Source of the DNA: Rhodospirillales bacterium
GTDB taxonomy: Bacteria > Pseudomonadota > Alphaproteobacteria > Reyranellales > Reyranellaceae
NCBI GenBank assembly: GCA_016185145.1
Contig: JACPOB010000149.1
Coordinates: 1-32,599, forward strand
Reading direction: 5' to 3'
Length of the DNA: 32,599 nucleotides
This document shows, one piece after another, positions 1 to 7,635 of this stretch. The notes beneath the pieces are model-generated. The model was given only the letters and a program-made list of their open reading frames with translations. It made no database searches and was not told the origin of the DNA. Within the stretch, counting starts at the first letter, position 1, and every line of letters begins with the position of its first letter. The position numbers and the translations under genes are program-made.

Positions 1-812
1 ACGAGATCGTGGCCTTCGCCGACGGCACGCGGACAGACAAGCCCGACGCGGCGCTGATCGACCGCGCGATCGCCAAGTATCTCGACGGCATCCGCTTCAG
101 GAACGGCGTGGTGCGGTGGAGCTATCTGGAGTCGCTGGGCTTGAAGGGCGAGCCGTGACCCCCTTGCCGGACCGTGCATCAGCGCGATGGTCGTGGGCTT
201 GAGCGCCGCCAGGCGCCGCAGCGTCGGCTCGATCAGCGCCGTGGGGGGCATGTAGGGCAGGCGGTCGCTGACGGCGATCGCGGGTCCCACGATGTCGCTC
301 TCGGTGGTCGGCGCGGCCGGCCCCGTCTGCGTGAACAGATCGCTGCAGAACAGCGTGCCGGTGGTCTCCTCGTAGATCACGCCGGCGTCCCAGTTGTGCG
401 GCACGTGCGGCGTGTCGAGCCAGCGCACCTTCTTGGCTCCGAGATCGAGCACCTCGTCGTTCTTGAGCGCGCGCGGCGGCCGATCGGCCATGTCGGTCAG
501 CCAGATGTTGCAGCCGATCTGGCCGTGCGCCGGCGTGGCGTTGGGCGCGGCGGCCAGCCACTGGTTGAGCGCGCCGCTCTCGTCGGCCTCGACATGGCTG
601 CAGGTCGTCCAGCGCAGCCGGTCGAGCGGGATCACGCGCTTCACCGCGTCGGAGATCAGCGGAAACAGCGAGCGCTGGCCGTAGTGGAACAACAGCGGCT
701 GGTCGGCATCGATCAGGAACTGGTTGAAGGTGAAGCCGTTCGGCCCGATCTGCGGCATGAAGGTCGACAGGCGGTAGATCTTGTCGGCGATCTCGGAGAC
801 GTCGGTGGGCAT
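1..812 (-). CDS. MBL-fold metallo-hydrolase-like protein, no stop within window
   Basis: Translation from ATG 812 (preceded by AGGAGCC) gives about 217 residues that look like a diverged metallo-beta-lactamase fold. There is an N-terminal strand pattern (KIYRLSTFMPQIGPNGFTFN), a metal-site-like SHVEADESG near residue 65, HVPHNWDAG near residue 145, a CSDLF strand near residue 162 and ALMHG near residue 213. SHVEADE resembles the modified metal site of flavodiiron/ODP-type MBL proteins, where HxExD replaces HxHxDH. Recognisable homology stops around position 165, just after ALMHG. Relatives normally continue for about 20-30 residues and then stop. Here the frame stays open to the window edge, antisense to the convergent plus-strand gene, so the 3' end looks truncated or read-through. 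The gene lies downstream of the alpha/beta hydrolase on the same strand, separated from it by a palindromic element. Confidence 0.65.
   Translation of the reverse strand, partial: MPTDVSEIADKIYRLSTFMPQIGPNGFTFNQFLIDADQPLLFHYGQRSLFPLISDAVKRVIPLDRLRWTTCSHVEADESGALNQWLAAAPNATPAHGQIGCNIWLTDMADRPPRALKNDEVLDLGAKKVRWLDTPHVPHNWDAGVIYEETTGTLFCSDLFTQTGPAAPTTESDIVGPAIAVSDRLPYMPPTALIEPTLRRLAALKPTTIALMHGPARGSRLALQAQRLQIAPPHHAVPEADAVEILGDRAVDQRRVGLVCPRAVGEGHDL
3..158 (+). CDS. 3' end of an unrecognised gene (partial)
   Basis: This is an open frame entering from the left edge and ending at TGA 156-158. It gives about 51 C-terminal residues, ending in a sequence like YLESLGLKGEP. Nearly every codon ends in G or C, which is the pattern of the clear genes in this window, so I take it as real coding sequence. 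I do not recognise the family. The visible part is soluble, mixed charged and hydrophobic, with no membrane segment. It converges on the minus-strand metallo-beta-lactamase-fold gene, whose frame stays open right through it. Confidence 0.6.
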   Translation, partial: EIVAFADGTRTDKPDAALIDRAIAKYLDGIRFRNGVVRWSYLESLGLKGEP

Positions 813-824
813 GTGAGGCTCCTC

Positions 825-902
825 ATGTCTTCCGGACCACCGGCTTCCAGCCCGCCTCATGATCATGAGGCCGGCTGGAAGCCGGCGGTCCGGAAGACCA
901 TG
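825..902. repeat. Palindromic intergenic element, copy 1
   Basis: This is a near-perfect inverted repeat. The outer arms are TCTTCCGGACC and GGTCCGGAAGA, the inner arms carry the hairpin word CCGGCTTCCAGCC or its complement, and the centre is TCATGATCATGA. It starts 6 bases behind the stop of the alpha/beta hydrolase and ends 12 bases before the start of the MBL-fold gene. It belongs to the family also seen near 3.9, 13.7, 16.8, 19.4, 27.0 and 30.2 kb. Confidence 0.9.
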
Positions 903-908
903 ATCCAG

Positions 909-1745
909 CTAAGGCGAAAGAATGCTGATCAGCTTCTTATTGAACGCCTCGGCCGCCTCGTAGGCAACCCAGTGCCCGGCGCCTTCGATCACGTTCATCT
1001 GGAAGTCCGGCTGCAGGGCGCGGAACAGGTCGATTCGTTCCTGGATGTGCGGATAGGTCGTCGAATCGAACTCGCCCCAGATGCCGCTGAGCGGCGTCTT
1101 CACCCGCGGCAGCACTTCGCTGAGCTTGTAGGCCCGCCCCATGTCGCGGCTGCGCGTCTTGGCGCGGGTGGTGTTCATGATCTGCATGTGGATGGCGACG
1201 CCATCGACCTTGGCGGGATCGTGCAGCATCAGGATCAGCTTGCGCAGCTTGGGGCCGGGCTTGCGCGTGGCCTTGAGTCCGCCCGCACCGACCATGACGA
1301 TGCGGCGGATGCGCGGCTGGAACAGCGTCGCGATATGACCGGCCACCATGCCGCCGAACGAGAAGCCGGTGATGGCGAAGCCCTTGTCCGCCGGCAGCAG
1401 CTCCTTCATCGCCGTCTCGACGCAACGCGTCACCGACCAGACGTCGCGCACGTCGCTCGGCGGATCGCTGTCGCCCAGGCCCGGCAGGTCGGCGGCGTAG
1501 ATGGTGAAGTGCTGCGACAGCGGCTGGACGTTGCGGATCCAGTGGATCCACGAGCCCGAGCCGCCGTGGAACAGCAGCAGGATCGGCTTGCCGGAATTCT
1601 CCCCCCAGACGTGCCACATCATCTTGCCGCCATTGCCCATCGGTACGCGCACCTTGCGCGACGCGGTGGCCTCGACGGCGGCGATGTGCTCGGCGGCGGT
1701 GCGGCCGTCCGGCATGCGCGGGACGGCCGAGAAATCGAGGCTCAT
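909..1745 (-). CDS. Alpha/beta hydrolase
   Basis: A 278-residue alpha/beta-hydrolase-fold protein. Visible elements are LLLFHGGSGSWIHW (oxyanion HG motif, residues about 53-66), the nucleophile elbow GFSFGG (serine near 126), an acid region at IWGEFD, and the catalytic histidine in EGAGHW near the C-terminus. There is no signal peptide or membrane segment, so it is probably cytosolic. The start codon ATG 1745 overlaps the stop of the upstream serine hydrolase (ATGA), so the two are almost certainly translated together. Substrate is unknown; the fold covers C-C hydrolases, esterases and lactonases. Pairing with a beta-lactamase-like hydrolase suggests joint work on an ester or amide substrate, which is inference. 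Annotation tools might extend the gene upstream, but the overlap and the conserved N-terminus favour this start. Confidence 0.88.
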   Translation of the reverse strand: MSLDFSAVPRMPDGRTAAEHIAAVEATASRKVRVPMGNGGKMMWHVWGENSGKPILLLFHGGSGSWIHWIRNVQPLSQHFTIYAADLPGLGDSDPPSDVRDVWSVTRCVETAMKELLPADKGFAITGFSFGGMVAGHIATLFQPRIRRIVMVGAGGLKATRKPGPKLRKLILMLHDPAKVDGVAIHMQIMNTTRAKTRSRDMGRAYKLSEVLPRVKTPLSGIWGEFDSTTYPHIQERIDLFRALQPDFQMNVIEGAGHWVAYEAAEAFNKKLISILSP

Positions 1746-2812
1746 TTGTCGAGAGCCCCCAACAGCCGCTCGACGAAACCCGGCGCCTGCTTGCGGTCGA
1801 TCCAGCGCAGAACGGTCACAAGGTCGTTGTCCGGATCGATCCAGACGATGTGGCTGCCCCAGCCCAGGGCGAAGTAGCTCTTCTCCGACGCCGCCGCGAA
1901 CTGCCGCCTGTTGGTGTTGAGCCACCACATCAGCCCGTAGAACGGCGCGACGGGGCAGGGCTTCACCAGCTCGTCGGTCCAGCCCTTGGGCAGCAACTGC
2001 TTGCCGTCCGAGACTCCACCTTGCGCGACCAGCAGGCCCATCAGCGCGAGATCGCGCGCCGAGATCACGATGCCGCCGCCCCAATGGCCGCCCCCGGGCA
2101 CCGAGACCATCGGCTTGCCGTCGATGGTGACCGTCGAGTTGCGATAGCCGTCCCATTTCCAGTCCTGCGACGCGCCGATCGGATCCATGATGCGCCGCTT
2201 CAACACCGAGGGCAGCGGCTCCTTGAAGAGCTGCAGCAGCGACAGCGACAGCCGGTTCACGCGCACGTCGTTGTATTCATAGAACGTGCCCGGCTTCTTC
2301 AGTTGCCGCCGCGTGCCCTTGGGCGCCTCGGCGACGGCGAGCCCGACCACGCGGTTGTGGTCGATGCGGTCCTCCTTGTCGAACAGCGTGCCCTGCCATT
2401 CGCTGGTCTGGGTCAGGAGATGCCGCCAGGTGATGTCCTTGTTCTGCTCGCTGGCGAAGCCGTCATCGAGCGCCGAGGGACCCGCCTTGTCGTCGAGGTC
2501 CTTGATCAGCCCGTCGCCGACGGCGAGGCCCGCCAGCAAGGCCAGGAAGCTCTTGGCGACGCTGAAGGTCATGTCGGGGCGCGCCACGTCACCCCATTCG
2601 GCCAAGACCTTGCCGCCGCGATAGACGATGCCCGAGTGGCCGCCGCGCGGCGTCACCGGTCCCAGCACCTCGTTGTCGGGGGCTTTTTCGCCCGAATCGA
2701 AGGTCATCACGAACTGGCCGTCCGGCATCTTCATGCTCGAGGGCCACTTGGACTCGGCAGCCTTGGCGAAGGCGATCGCCTCTTTCAGTTCATTCATGCC
2801 CGCAATCAACAT
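1742..2812 (-). CDS. Serine hydrolase, beta-lactamase/class C-like family
   Basis: About 356 residues of the beta-lactamase-related serine hydrolase family (class C/EstB/D-aminopeptidase-like). The catalytic SxxK motif is SVAK near residue 105, in the context MTFSVAKSFLALLAG. A YND-type second motif occurs in YEYNDVR near residue 190, and GWGSHIVW near the C-terminus sits where the KTG box would be. HLLTQTSEWQG is the usual helix after the active serine. No cleavable signal peptide is evident, so it may act in the cytoplasm as an esterase or amidase rather than as an antibiotic resistance enzyme. Two starts are possible: ATG 2812 (AGGCTCC upstream) and ATG 2797; the second gives 351 residues. 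It is divergent from pyrC with only 37-52 bases between start codons. Confidence 0.85.
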   Translation of the reverse strand: MLIAGMNELKEAIAFAKAAESKWPSSMKMPDGQFVMTFDSGEKAPDNEVLGPVTPRGGHSGIVYRGGKVLAEWGDVARPDMTFSVAKSFLALLAGLAVGDGLIKDLDDKAGPSALDDGFASEQNKDITWRHLLTQTSEWQGTLFDKEDRIDHNRVVGLAVAEAPKGTRRQLKKPGTFYEYNDVRVNRLSLSLLQLFKEPLPSVLKRRIMDPIGASQDWKWDGYRNSTVTIDGKPMVSVPGGGHWGGGIVISARDLALMGLLVAQGGVSDGKQLLPKGWTDELVKPCPVAPFYGLMWWLNTNRRQFAAASEKSYFALGWGSHIVWIDPDNDLVTVLRWIDRKQAPGFVERLLGALDK

Positions 2813-2849
2813 TGGAGCCTGCCCGGGGGCAAGCGTAGAAAAACGCATC

Positions 2850-3893
2850 ATGACCTTGCCCGGCTCGATCACCCTCCGCCGCCCCGACGACTGGCATGTC
2901 CATCTGCGCGACGGGCCGATGCTGCAGGCCTGCGCCGTGCACACGGCGCGCCAGTTCGCCCGCGCCGTCATCATGCCCAACCTCGTGCCGCCGGTCGTCC
3001 GGATCGCGGAAGCGTCGGCCTATCGCGACAGAATCCGCAGAGCGGTTCCGCCCGGGCTCGAATTCGAGCCGCTGATGACCTGCTACCTGACCGACGATGT
3101 TGATCCCGTCGAGCTGGCCAACGGCAAGCAGCAGGGCGTTTGGGTCGCGGCCAAGCTCTATCCCGCCCATGCCACGACCAACTCGGCGCACGGCGTCACC
3201 TCGATGGACCGCATCGCCAAGGGGCTCGACGCGATGGAGAAGGCGGGCATGCCGCTGTTGGTCCATGGCGAGGTCACCGATGCCGACGTCGACATCTTCG
3301 ACCGCGAGGCGGTGTTCCTGGACAAGGTGCTGGCGCCGTTGCTGCGCCGGCATCAGGGGCTGAAGGTCGTGCTGGAGCACATCACGACCAAGGAGGGCGT
3401 GGCGTTCGTCGAAGCGAACGGCCAGCGCATGGGCGGCACGATCACGCCGCATCATCTCAGCTACAACCGCAACGCCATCTTCAAGGGCGGCATCCGTCCG
3501 CATCTCTATTGCCTGCCGATCGCCAAGAGCGAGGAGCATCGCCTGGCGCTGCGCCGCGCCGCGACCTCGGGCAGTCCGCAGTTCTTTCTCGGCACCGACA
3601 CCGCGCCGCATACCGCCGACACCAAGGAATGCGCCTGCGGCTGCGCCGGCATCTTCAACGCGCCGGTCGCCATGCAGGTCTACACCCAGGTCTTCGCCGA
3701 GGAGAGTGCGCTCGACCGGCTGGAAGCCTTCGCCTCCCTCAACGGCCCGCGCTTCTACGGGCTCCTGCCCAACGAGGAGCGTATCACTCTGCGAGCAGGG
3801 ACTCTCGACGCCCCGGAACGCATCGACGTTCCGGGTGGCGACAAGAGCGTGGTGGTGTTCCGTCCCGATACGCCGGTCGGTTGGTCTTTCTGA
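2850..3893 (+). CDS. pyrC: Dihydroorotase, class II
   Basis: Catalyses reversible cyclisation of N-carbamoyl-L-aspartate to L-dihydroorotate in de novo pyrimidine synthesis, in the cytosol. The 347-residue length matches the E. coli enzyme (about 348). The binuclear zinc ligands fall at the classical positions: H16 and H18 in DDWHVHLRD, the carboxylated lysine K102 in VAAKLYPA, H139 in LVHGE, a histidine in VLEHITTK (expected 177), and D250 in LGTDTAPH. The start at ATG 2850 is chosen because it puts these residues in register and gives the family's normal N-terminus. It is divergent from the serine hydrolase, so regulatory DNA for both must fit in about 40 bases. A palindromic element begins 6 bases after the stop. 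Confidence 0.96.
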   Translation: MTLPGSITLRRPDDWHVHLRDGPMLQACAVHTARQFARAVIMPNLVPPVVRIAEASAYRDRIRRAVPPGLEFEPLMTCYLTDDVDPVELANGKQQGVWVAAKLYPAHATTNSAHGVTSMDRIAKGLDAMEKAGMPLLVHGEVTDADVDIFDREAVFLDKVLAPLLRRHQGLKVVLEHITTKEGVAFVEANGQRMGGTITPHHLSYNRNAIFKGGIRPHLYCLPIAKSEEHRLALRRAATSGSPQFFLGTDTAPHTADTKECACGCAGIFNAPVAMQVYTQVFAEESALDRLEAFASLNGPRFYGLLPNEERITLRAGTLDAPERIDVPGGDKSVVVFRPDTPVGWSF

Positions 3894-3899
3894 TTCATA

Positions 3900-3973
3900 C
3901 TCTTTCGGACCGCGAGCCTCCGGCTCGCTCATGAACTTGAGCGAGCCGGAGGCTCGCGGTCCGGAAGACCATG
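3900..3973. repeat. Palindromic intergenic element, copy 2
   Basis: Inverted repeat between pyrC and the NUDIX gene. The left arm has the hairpin word GCGAGCCTCCGGCTCGC, the right arm has its complement, and the flanks are TTCGGACC and GGTCCGGAAGA. The centre is TCATGA-ACT-TGAG. This is the cleanest copy of the GCGAGC version. Confidence 0.9.
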
Positions 3974-3987
3974 AGCTATCGTGAGTT

Positions 3988-4788
3988 ATGGCTAAAAGAG
4001 GCATTCCCGCCGGCGCCGTCGTGCGCGGCACCGACAAAGGCTACGACCATTCGCCGTCCGCGCCCGTGCTGAAGCCGGGCAGCGAGCGGCCGGTCGAGAA
4101 GGTCGACCAGAAATACCCCTACCTGCGGCCGCGTGATGCGGCGACGCTGATCCTGGTGCGCCAGCGCGGCAAGGTCCCCGAGGTGCTGCTGGGCTGCCGC
4201 GACGCCAAGCATGCCTTCATGCCCAACCGCTATGTCTTCCCCGGCGGCCGCGTCGATCCGGCCGACGCTCGCGTGCCGGTGGCGACACCGCTCGACCGCT
4301 TCGTCGACGAGCGCCTGCGCAAGGCGGCGACCGCGCAGCGCGCGCGGGCGCTTGCCGTCGCCGCCGTGCGCGAGACCTTCGAGGAGACTGGCCTGATGCT
4401 CGCCAAGCCGCTCAAGGAGGGCGCCCCCAAGGTGGATTTCGGCGAGCACTGGCACGGCTTTCTGGACGAGGGCATGGGTCCCGCCCTGGACTGCCTCGAC
4501 CTGATCGCCCGCGCCGTCACCCCGCCCGGCCGCCCGCGTCGCTTCAATGCGCGCTTCTTCATGGCGCGCGCCGAGGATGCGACGGGCGACATCCGCCATT
4601 CCAGCGAGCTCGGCGACATCCGCTGGGTCAAGCTCGACGAGGCGCGCGAGCTGCCGTTGCCGACCATCACCGGGCTCATCCTGGGCGAGATCGGCCGGCT
4701 GGTGAAGGAGCCGCCCAATCGCAAGCGCCAACGCAAGATCCCTCTCTTCACGACGGTGCATCGCAAGCACCTGATGCTCGAGGAGTAG
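3988..4788 (+). CDS. NUDIX hydrolase with interrupted Nudix box
   Basis: A 266-residue NUDIX protein. The second half of the Nudix box is intact (RETFEETGL, residues about 129-137, carrying the metal-binding EE pair). The first half, the FPGGRVDPAD region near residues 85-94, lies about 40 residues upstream instead of being contiguous. Such an insertion inside the box is known from NUDT19/RP2-like, CoA-ester-active NUDIX proteins, so a nucleotide or CoA-derivative pyrophosphatase is possible; substrate is not determined. The C-terminal part (RFNARFFMARA, IRWVKLDEA) is the usual NUDIX sheet. The stop is 4 bases before regB, and the 3' codons supply regB's GAGGAG ribosome-binding site. This makes an operon of NUDIX, regB and regA. 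Confidence 0.88.
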   Translation: MAKRGIPAGAVVRGTDKGYDHSPSAPVLKPGSERPVEKVDQKYPYLRPRDAATLILVRQRGKVPEVLLGCRDAKHAFMPNRYVFPGGRVDPADARVPVATPLDRFVDERLRKAATAQRARALAVAAVRETFEETGLMLAKPLKEGAPKVDFGEHWHGFLDEGMGPALDCLDLIARAVTPPGRPRRFNARFFMARAEDATGDIRHSSELGDIRWVKLDEARELPLPTITGLILGEIGRLVKEPPNRKRQRKIPLFTTVHRKHLMLEE

Positions 4789-4792
4789 CGGC

Positions 4793-6136
4793 ATGGCGGG
4801 GCGCGCCGACACCGCCTCGACGTCCGCCCCTGGGCCGATAACCCAGGCTGCTGCCAACACGACGCTGCCGCCCCGCGGCGGCGTGCGCCTTCGCACACTG
4901 GTCCTGATCCGCTGGGCCGCCGTCGCCGGCCAGGTCTTCACCGCCGCCGTCGTCCATTGGGGCCTCAATTTCACCCTGCCGGTGCTGGCGGTGGGCGGCG
5001 CCATTGCGCTCTCGGCGCTGCTCAATCTCACGGTGAGCCTCGGCCGGCCGTCGTCGGCGCGCATCGACGACCGCGAGGCCACCATCTTCCTCGCCTTCGA
5101 CATCCTGCAGCTTGCCGTCCTGCTCTATCTCACCGGCGGGCTCGTCAATCCGTTCTCGCTGTTGCTGCTGGCGCCGGTGGCGATCGGCGCCACCATCCTG
5201 TCGCTGGCGAGCAACGTGGCACTGTCGCTGCTCACCATCGTCAGCATCGGCCTGCTCGGCGTGTTCCATCAGCCCCTGCCGTGGCGCGGCCCGCCGCCCG
5301 AGCTGCCGGAGATCTACCAGGCCGGCGCCTGGGCGGGCCTCACGCTCACGACGCTGCTGGTCACGCTCTACGGCTGGCGGCTCGCCGAGGAGCAGCGCCA
5401 GATGGGGGCGGCGCTCGCCGCCGCACAGACCGCGCTCGAGCGCGAGCAGCGCATGTCGGCATTGGGCGCCCTGGCGGCGGCGGCGGCGCACGAGCTCGGC
5501 ACGCCGCTCTCGACCATCGCCGTCGTCGCCAAGGAGATGCTGCGCGAGGTCGAGGGCGACGATCCCCTGCGCGAGGATGTCGAGTTGCTGTCGTCGGAGT
5601 CCGACCGTTGTCGCGCCATCCTGGCGCGCCTGTCGGTCGATCCGGTGGGCGACGTGTCCGACGCCTACACGCTGGTGCCGCTGCCGGCGCTGATCGAGGC
5701 GGCGGCGCAGCATTCGGGGCGCGAAGGCATCGCCATCAGCTTCAAGGCGGGGCCGGTCGGCGAGGGCGTGCCGACCACGGCGCCGATCCAGGTACGCAGC
5801 CCGGAGATCACTCAGGGTATCGGCAATATCGTGCAGAACGCCGTGTCGTTCGCCCGCCACGAGGTCGAGATCAGGACACGCTGGACGGCGGCTTGGTCGG
5901 AGGTCGAGGTCTCCGACGACGGGCCGGGCTTCTCCGAGGCGCTGCTCGACGAGCTCGGCACGCCCTTCATCTCGACGCGCCAGGGCGAGGAAGGCCACAT
6001 GGGATTGGGTGTGTTCATCGCCAAGACGCTACTGGAACGAACCGGGGCCACCGTGACTTTCGGTAACCGCCGGGGAACGACCGGCGGGGCGCTGGTGTCC
6101 GTGCGCTGGCCAAACCCGGTCTTCAAGGCTACATAG
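4793..6136 (+). CDS. regB: Redox-sensing histidine kinase, RegB/PrrB/ActS family
   Basis: A 447-residue membrane sensor kinase. Residues about 35-205 contain roughly six hydrophobic helices. The loop motif TGGLVNPF (residues 114-121) is the ubiquinone-binding GGxxNPF heptad of RegB. The H-box is AAAAHELGTPLSTIA with phospho-acceptor H233. The redox-active cysteine of RegB is conserved as C273 in DRCRAIL. The catalytic domain has an N-box (NIVQNAV), G1 (DDGPGF) and G2 (GHMGLGVF). The RegB family responds to the quinone pool and the cysteine redox state, and controls respiration, carbon and nitrogen fixation or photosynthesis genes through RegA. Both sensing motifs are present, so the pair is probably fully redox-responsive. 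It is followed 23 bases later by regA. Confidence 0.95.
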   Translation: MAGRADTASTSAPGPITQAAANTTLPPRGGVRLRTLVLIRWAAVAGQVFTAAVVHWGLNFTLPVLAVGGAIALSALLNLTVSLGRPSSARIDDREATIFLAFDILQLAVLLYLTGGLVNPFSLLLLAPVAIGATILSLASNVALSLLTIVSIGLLGVFHQPLPWRGPPPELPEIYQAGAWAGLTLTTLLVTLYGWRLAEEQRQMGAALAAAQTALEREQRMSALGALAAAAAHELGTPLSTIAVVAKEMLREVEGDDPLREDVELLSSESDRCRAILARLSVDPVGDVSDAYTLVPLPALIEAAAQHSGREGIAISFKAGPVGEGVPTTAPIQVRSPEITQGIGNIVQNAVSFARHEVEIRTRWTAAWSEVEVSDDGPGFSEALLDELGTPFISTRQGEEGHMGLGVFIAKTLLERTGATVTFGNRRGTTGGALVSVRWPNPVFKAT

Positions 6137-6159
6137 CGCCACATGTCGAAGGAGCTGCC

Positions 6160-6750
6160 ATGAGCCAGGACACAGGCGCCAACCGCCCCGTGTCGCCCGC
6201 CATAGCCGGCGCGACGGCCAACAAGGATCGTACGCTGCTGATCGCCGATGACGATGCCGCGTTCCGGAACCGCATCGCGCGCGCGCTCGAGCAGCGCGGG
6301 TTCATCGTCACCGCCGTCGGCTCGGTCGCCGAAGCGCTGGCGCAGACCGCGCGGCCACCCGCGTTCGCCGTGCTCGATCTCAGGCTGGGCGACGGCAACG
6401 GGCTGGAGCTGGTCGGCCCCTTGCGCCAGGCGCGGCCCGATATCCGCATCGTCGTGCTGACCGGCTACGGCAACATCGCCACCGCCGTCGCTGCGGTGAA
6501 GGAAGGCGCCGTCGACTATCTCGCCAAGCCGGCCGACGCCGACGCCATCGAGCAGGCGCTGACCGCGCACGGCCGCAAGCTGCCGCCGCCGCCCAGCAAT
6601 CCGATGTCGGCTGACCGCGTTCGCTGGGAGCATATTCAGCGCGTGTTCGAGCAGTGCGACCGCAACGTCTCGGAGACGGCGCGCCGCCTCAACATGCATC
6701 GGCGCACCCTGCAGCGCATCCTCGGCAAGCACGCCCCCCGAGAACATTAA
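6160..6750 (+). CDS. regA: Redox response regulator, RegA/PrrA/ActR family
   Basis: A 196-residue response regulator with a receiver domain (DDD near 30-32, phospho-acceptor D73 in VLDLRLGDG, T in VLTGYGN, K in LAKP) and a Fis-type helix-turn-helix at the C-terminus. The closing stretch, WEHIQRVFEQCDRNVSETAR followed by RRLNMHRRTLQRIL, is the nearly invariant RegA DNA-binding segment. A proline-rich linker (LPPPPSNP) joins the domains. The N-terminus is about 12 residues longer than in Rhodobacter RegA. AGGAG lies seven bases before ATG 6160. It is the cognate partner of the kinase just upstream. RegA is a global regulator of energy-generating and energy-consuming pathways. Confidence 0.95.
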   Translation: MSQDTGANRPVSPAIAGATANKDRTLLIADDDAAFRNRIARALEQRGFIVTAVGSVAEALAQTARPPAFAVLDLRLGDGNGLELVGPLRQARPDIRIVVLTGYGNIATAVAAVKEGAVDYLAKPADADAIEQALTAHGRKLPPPPSNPMSADRVRWEHIQRVFEQCDRNVSETARRLNMHRRTLQRILGKHAPREH

Positions 6751-6802
6751 CGATCGAGCACTGATCACCGTCCAACTCCTGCTCAATGCACTGGCGCTGG
6801 GC

Positions 6803-7633
6803 ATGGCCTATGCGCTGGTGGCGCTGGGCTTCGTCCTGGCGCTGAACGCGGCCGGCGCGGTGAACTTCGCGCACGGCGATCTCGTGGTGCTGGGCGGCGC
6901 TGTCGCGGTGTTCGTCGGTGCGTGGCTCGGCCTGCCCAGCGTTCTGCTGTTGCCGCTGGTCGCACTGGCGATCGGCATCGTCGGCATCCTTGCCGCGCGC
7001 ATTGCCATCCTGCCGCTGGCGACGCGACCGCCGGAAGCCACCTTCGTCGCCACCATCGCGCTCGCCGCCATCATCGAACAATCGCTCACCATCGCCATGG
7101 CCGGTGCGCCGCGCACCGCGCCGCCGTTGATCGGCAGCGGCTCGTTCCACGTCGCGGGCTTCGTGCTGGGCCGCCAGCCGGTCGCCATCGTCGTCCTGGG
7201 CGCCGTGCTGGTCGCCGCCGTATGGCTCCTGCTCGAGCGCAGCCAGACGGGCCGGCGCATGCGCGCCGTCGCCGCCGACCGCTACATGGCGCGCGCCGTC
7301 GGCATTCCCGTCGGTCGATACGTCGTCCTGTCGCTGGCGCTTTCCGGCGCGTTGGCGGGCGTCGCGGGCTTCCTGCTGGGACACCAGTTCCTGGTCGCGC
7401 CCACGCAAGGAGCCGGCCACATGCTCAAGGCCTACATCGCCGTGGCCCTGGGCGGCTGGGGCAGCGTGCCCGGCGCGCTTCTGGGCGCACTCGGCATCGG
7501 CCTCTTCGAGACTTTCGTCGCCGCGCGTTTCGGCGACGCCTGGGCATCGGCCGCTCTCTACATCTGCGTCCTCGCGGTGCTGGCGTTCCGGCCCCAGGGT
7601 CTGTTCGGCGAACCTGTCGGCCGGCGCGCCTGA
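6803..7633 (+). CDS. livH: Branched-chain amino acid-type ABC permease, LivH family
   Basis: A hydrophobic permease of 276 residues from the first ATG. It contains the LivH signature NAAGAVNFAHGDLVVLGG near the N-terminus and ends in the usual LAFRPQGLFG. The start is uncertain. Codons immediately upstream in the same frame read LITVQLLLNALALG, which is exactly the first helix expected for LivH, but there is no ATG, GTG or TTG there. A CTG at 6761 would restore the normal N-terminus, only 10 bases after regA. The DNA between 6751 and 6803 is therefore probably coding. It forms an operon with the livM-livG fusion (stop-to-start gap 2 bases) and livF. Substrates of this family include branched-chain amino acids, amides and urea. 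Confidence 0.88.
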   Translation: MAYALVALGFVLALNAAGAVNFAHGDLVVLGGAVAVFVGAWLGLPSVLLLPLVALAIGIVGILAARIAILPLATRPPEATFVATIALAAIIEQSLTIAMAGAPRTAPPLIGSGSFHVAGFVLGRQPVAIVVLGAVLVAAVWLLLERSQTGRRMRAVAADRYMARAVGIPVGRYVVLSLALSGALAGVAGFLLGHQFLVAPTQGAGHMLKAYIAVALGGWGSVPGALLGALGIGLFETFVAARFGDAWASAALYICVLAVLAFRPQGLFGEPVGRRA

Positions 7634-7635
7634 CG

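Noticed and set aside
174..1877. Long plus-strand open frame opposite the MBL-fold and hydrolase genes
   Set aside because: It is the mirror of well-supported minus-strand genes in GC-rich DNA; the product has no family features and an R/H/D/A-rich composition typical of antisense reading.
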